5,916 bases of DNA, taken from assembly GCA_019247755.1 (NCBI GenBank), contig JAFBAM010000048.1, forward strand, positions 1 to 5,916, given 5' to 3'. Positions 5,275 through 5,916 of this stretch are shown piece by piece. Each line of letters starts with the position of its first letter. Within the stretch, counting starts at the first letter, position 1. The position numbers and the translations under genes are program-made. The DNA comes from Sphingomonas sp. (GTDB lineage: Bacteria; Pseudomonadota; Alphaproteobacteria; Sphingomonadales; Sphingomonadaceae). Below the pieces are notes generated by a model. The model saw only the letters and a program-made list of their open reading frames with translations. It ran no database searches and was not told where the DNA came from.

Positions 5275-5916
5275 GTGCGCAAGTGGAAGTTGCTGCTCGC
5301 GACTGCGGTGGTCGCGGCGTGGACCGGCTGTGCGGGGGCGCAGGGTCAATCGACACTCGAACAAGATGCGATTGCGTTTGGGACCCGCGAAACAACTACC
5401 CGCATGGATTTGTCGCCCGACGGAAGTCTCGCAGTGTTTCTTGGTGCAGGACCGGGTCGAACCACCATTGTTTATGTTGCCGATATTGCTGCCGGCACGA
5501 CCAAGCCAATATTCTATTCCAAGGCGGAGCCAGAGGCTCTTCGGTGGTGCGCATTCGCATCCAACACCAAGCTGGTCTGTCAATTCACGGCGATCGTAAA
5601 ATCGGAAGCGGCTCGGCTTGCGACGAGCAATGGCCTCATTGCAGCGTATCGAACTGTTAGCGTCGGCATAGATGGCAAGAACATGAAGCAATTAGGCCAG
5701 CCATCTTCCGAGTACGACGTCGGCCTTCGGCAGTCTGATGGCACCGTAATCGACTGGCGTCCGGGAGGTCAAAACGAGATTCTGATGACTAGGCTGTTCC
5801 TCCCGGAGGGCTTTCGAGACATCCCGTCCAACATCCAGCGGACAAAAACTGGTGTCGGAGTTGTCAGACTAAATGTCGATACGCTGGCTGCTCCGATCGT
5901 GGAGCCACCCCGAGCC
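5275..5916 (+). CDS. Exported S9-type (prolyl oligopeptidase-like) peptidase, N-terminal part (cut by window edge)
   Basis: The frame is open from ATG 5269/GTG 5275 to the window end, giving 214 residues of a longer protein. The N-terminus is a clear export signal: VRKWK, a hydrophobic core LLLATAVVAAW, then TGCAGAQGQ. Cleavage could follow AGA (signal peptidase I), or C19 could be lipidated, although W at -3 is a poor lipobox. After it come AFGTRETTTRMDLSPDGSL, VYVADIAAG and ALRWCAFASNTKLVC. These are strand-turn elements typical of the N-terminal beta-propeller of S9 peptidases in sphingomonads, where the Ser-Asp-His alpha/beta-hydrolase domain follows after about 400 residues. That domain is outside the window, so peptidase activity is inferred, and a propeller-only protein remains possible. 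It is divergent from aguA with no evident functional link. Likely periplasmic or outer-membrane anchored. Confidence 0.77.
   Translation, partial: MRKWKLLLATAVVAAWTGCAGAQGQSTLEQDAIAFGTRETTTRMDLSPDGSLAVFLGAGPGRTTIVYVADIAAGTTKPIFYSKAEPEALRWCAFASNTKLVCQFTAIVKSEAARLATSNGLIAAYRTVSVGIDGKNMKQLGQPSSEYDVGLRQSDGTVIDWRPGGQNEILMTRLFLPEGFRDIPSNIQRTKTGVGVVRLNVDTLAAPIVEPPRA

Noticed and set aside
4962..5691. Long open frames across the aguA start and the peptidase gene (232 codons plus, 168 codons minus)
   Set aside because: The real coding frames here are aguA and the peptidase frame from 5275, which carries a signal peptide and a propeller-like sequence. The others are arginine- and cysteine-rich shadow translations.

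Overview
The window comes from a high-G+C (roughly 60% by eye), gene-dense bacterial chromosome. Protein character and gene content suggest an alphaproteobacterium, most likely in the Sphingomonadales. The partial S9-type peptidase at the right edge and the family 5 uracil-DNA glycosylase both look like sphingomonad versions, but this is recognition from memory, not a database search.

Left part (1-1393, minus strand): a compact three-gene cassette transcribed leftwards. It encodes a 2-oxoglutarate/Fe(II) oxygenase, a PqqD-like peptide-binding protein and a SAM-dependent methyltransferase that runs off the left edge. Adjacent genes overlap by 8 and 4 bases. A free-standing PqqD-like domain beside two tailoring-type enzymes suggests peptide modification (RiPP-like), but no precursor peptide is visible. 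The methyltransferase has no ordinary start codon where its conserved N-terminus begins; an ATA codon overlaps the stop of the PqqD-like gene instead.

Centre-left (1394-2658): a complete tRNA-Lys(UUU) gene with encoded CCA lies on the minus strand, its 3' end facing the cassette. To its right, on the plus strand, is a CxxCxxCC cysteine-cluster protein of the YkgJ family. It meets folK (dihydropterin pyrophosphokinase, folate synthesis) tail to tail with a 14-base overlap.

Centre-right (2659-5174): folK and a family 5 (UdgB-type) uracil-DNA glycosylase diverge from a very small gap, in which one CCTAGG palindrome can serve as ribosome-binding core on both strands. The glycosylase meets aguB tail to tail with a 17-base overlap. 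aguA and aguB form a minus-strand operon joined by an ATGA overlap; together they convert agmatine to N-carbamoylputrescine and then putrescine.

Right edge (5175-5916): a divergent promoter region, then the first 214 codons of an exported S9-type peptidase or propeller protein, cut by the window end. No insertion sequence, CRISPR array, integrase or convincing rho-independent terminator was seen.
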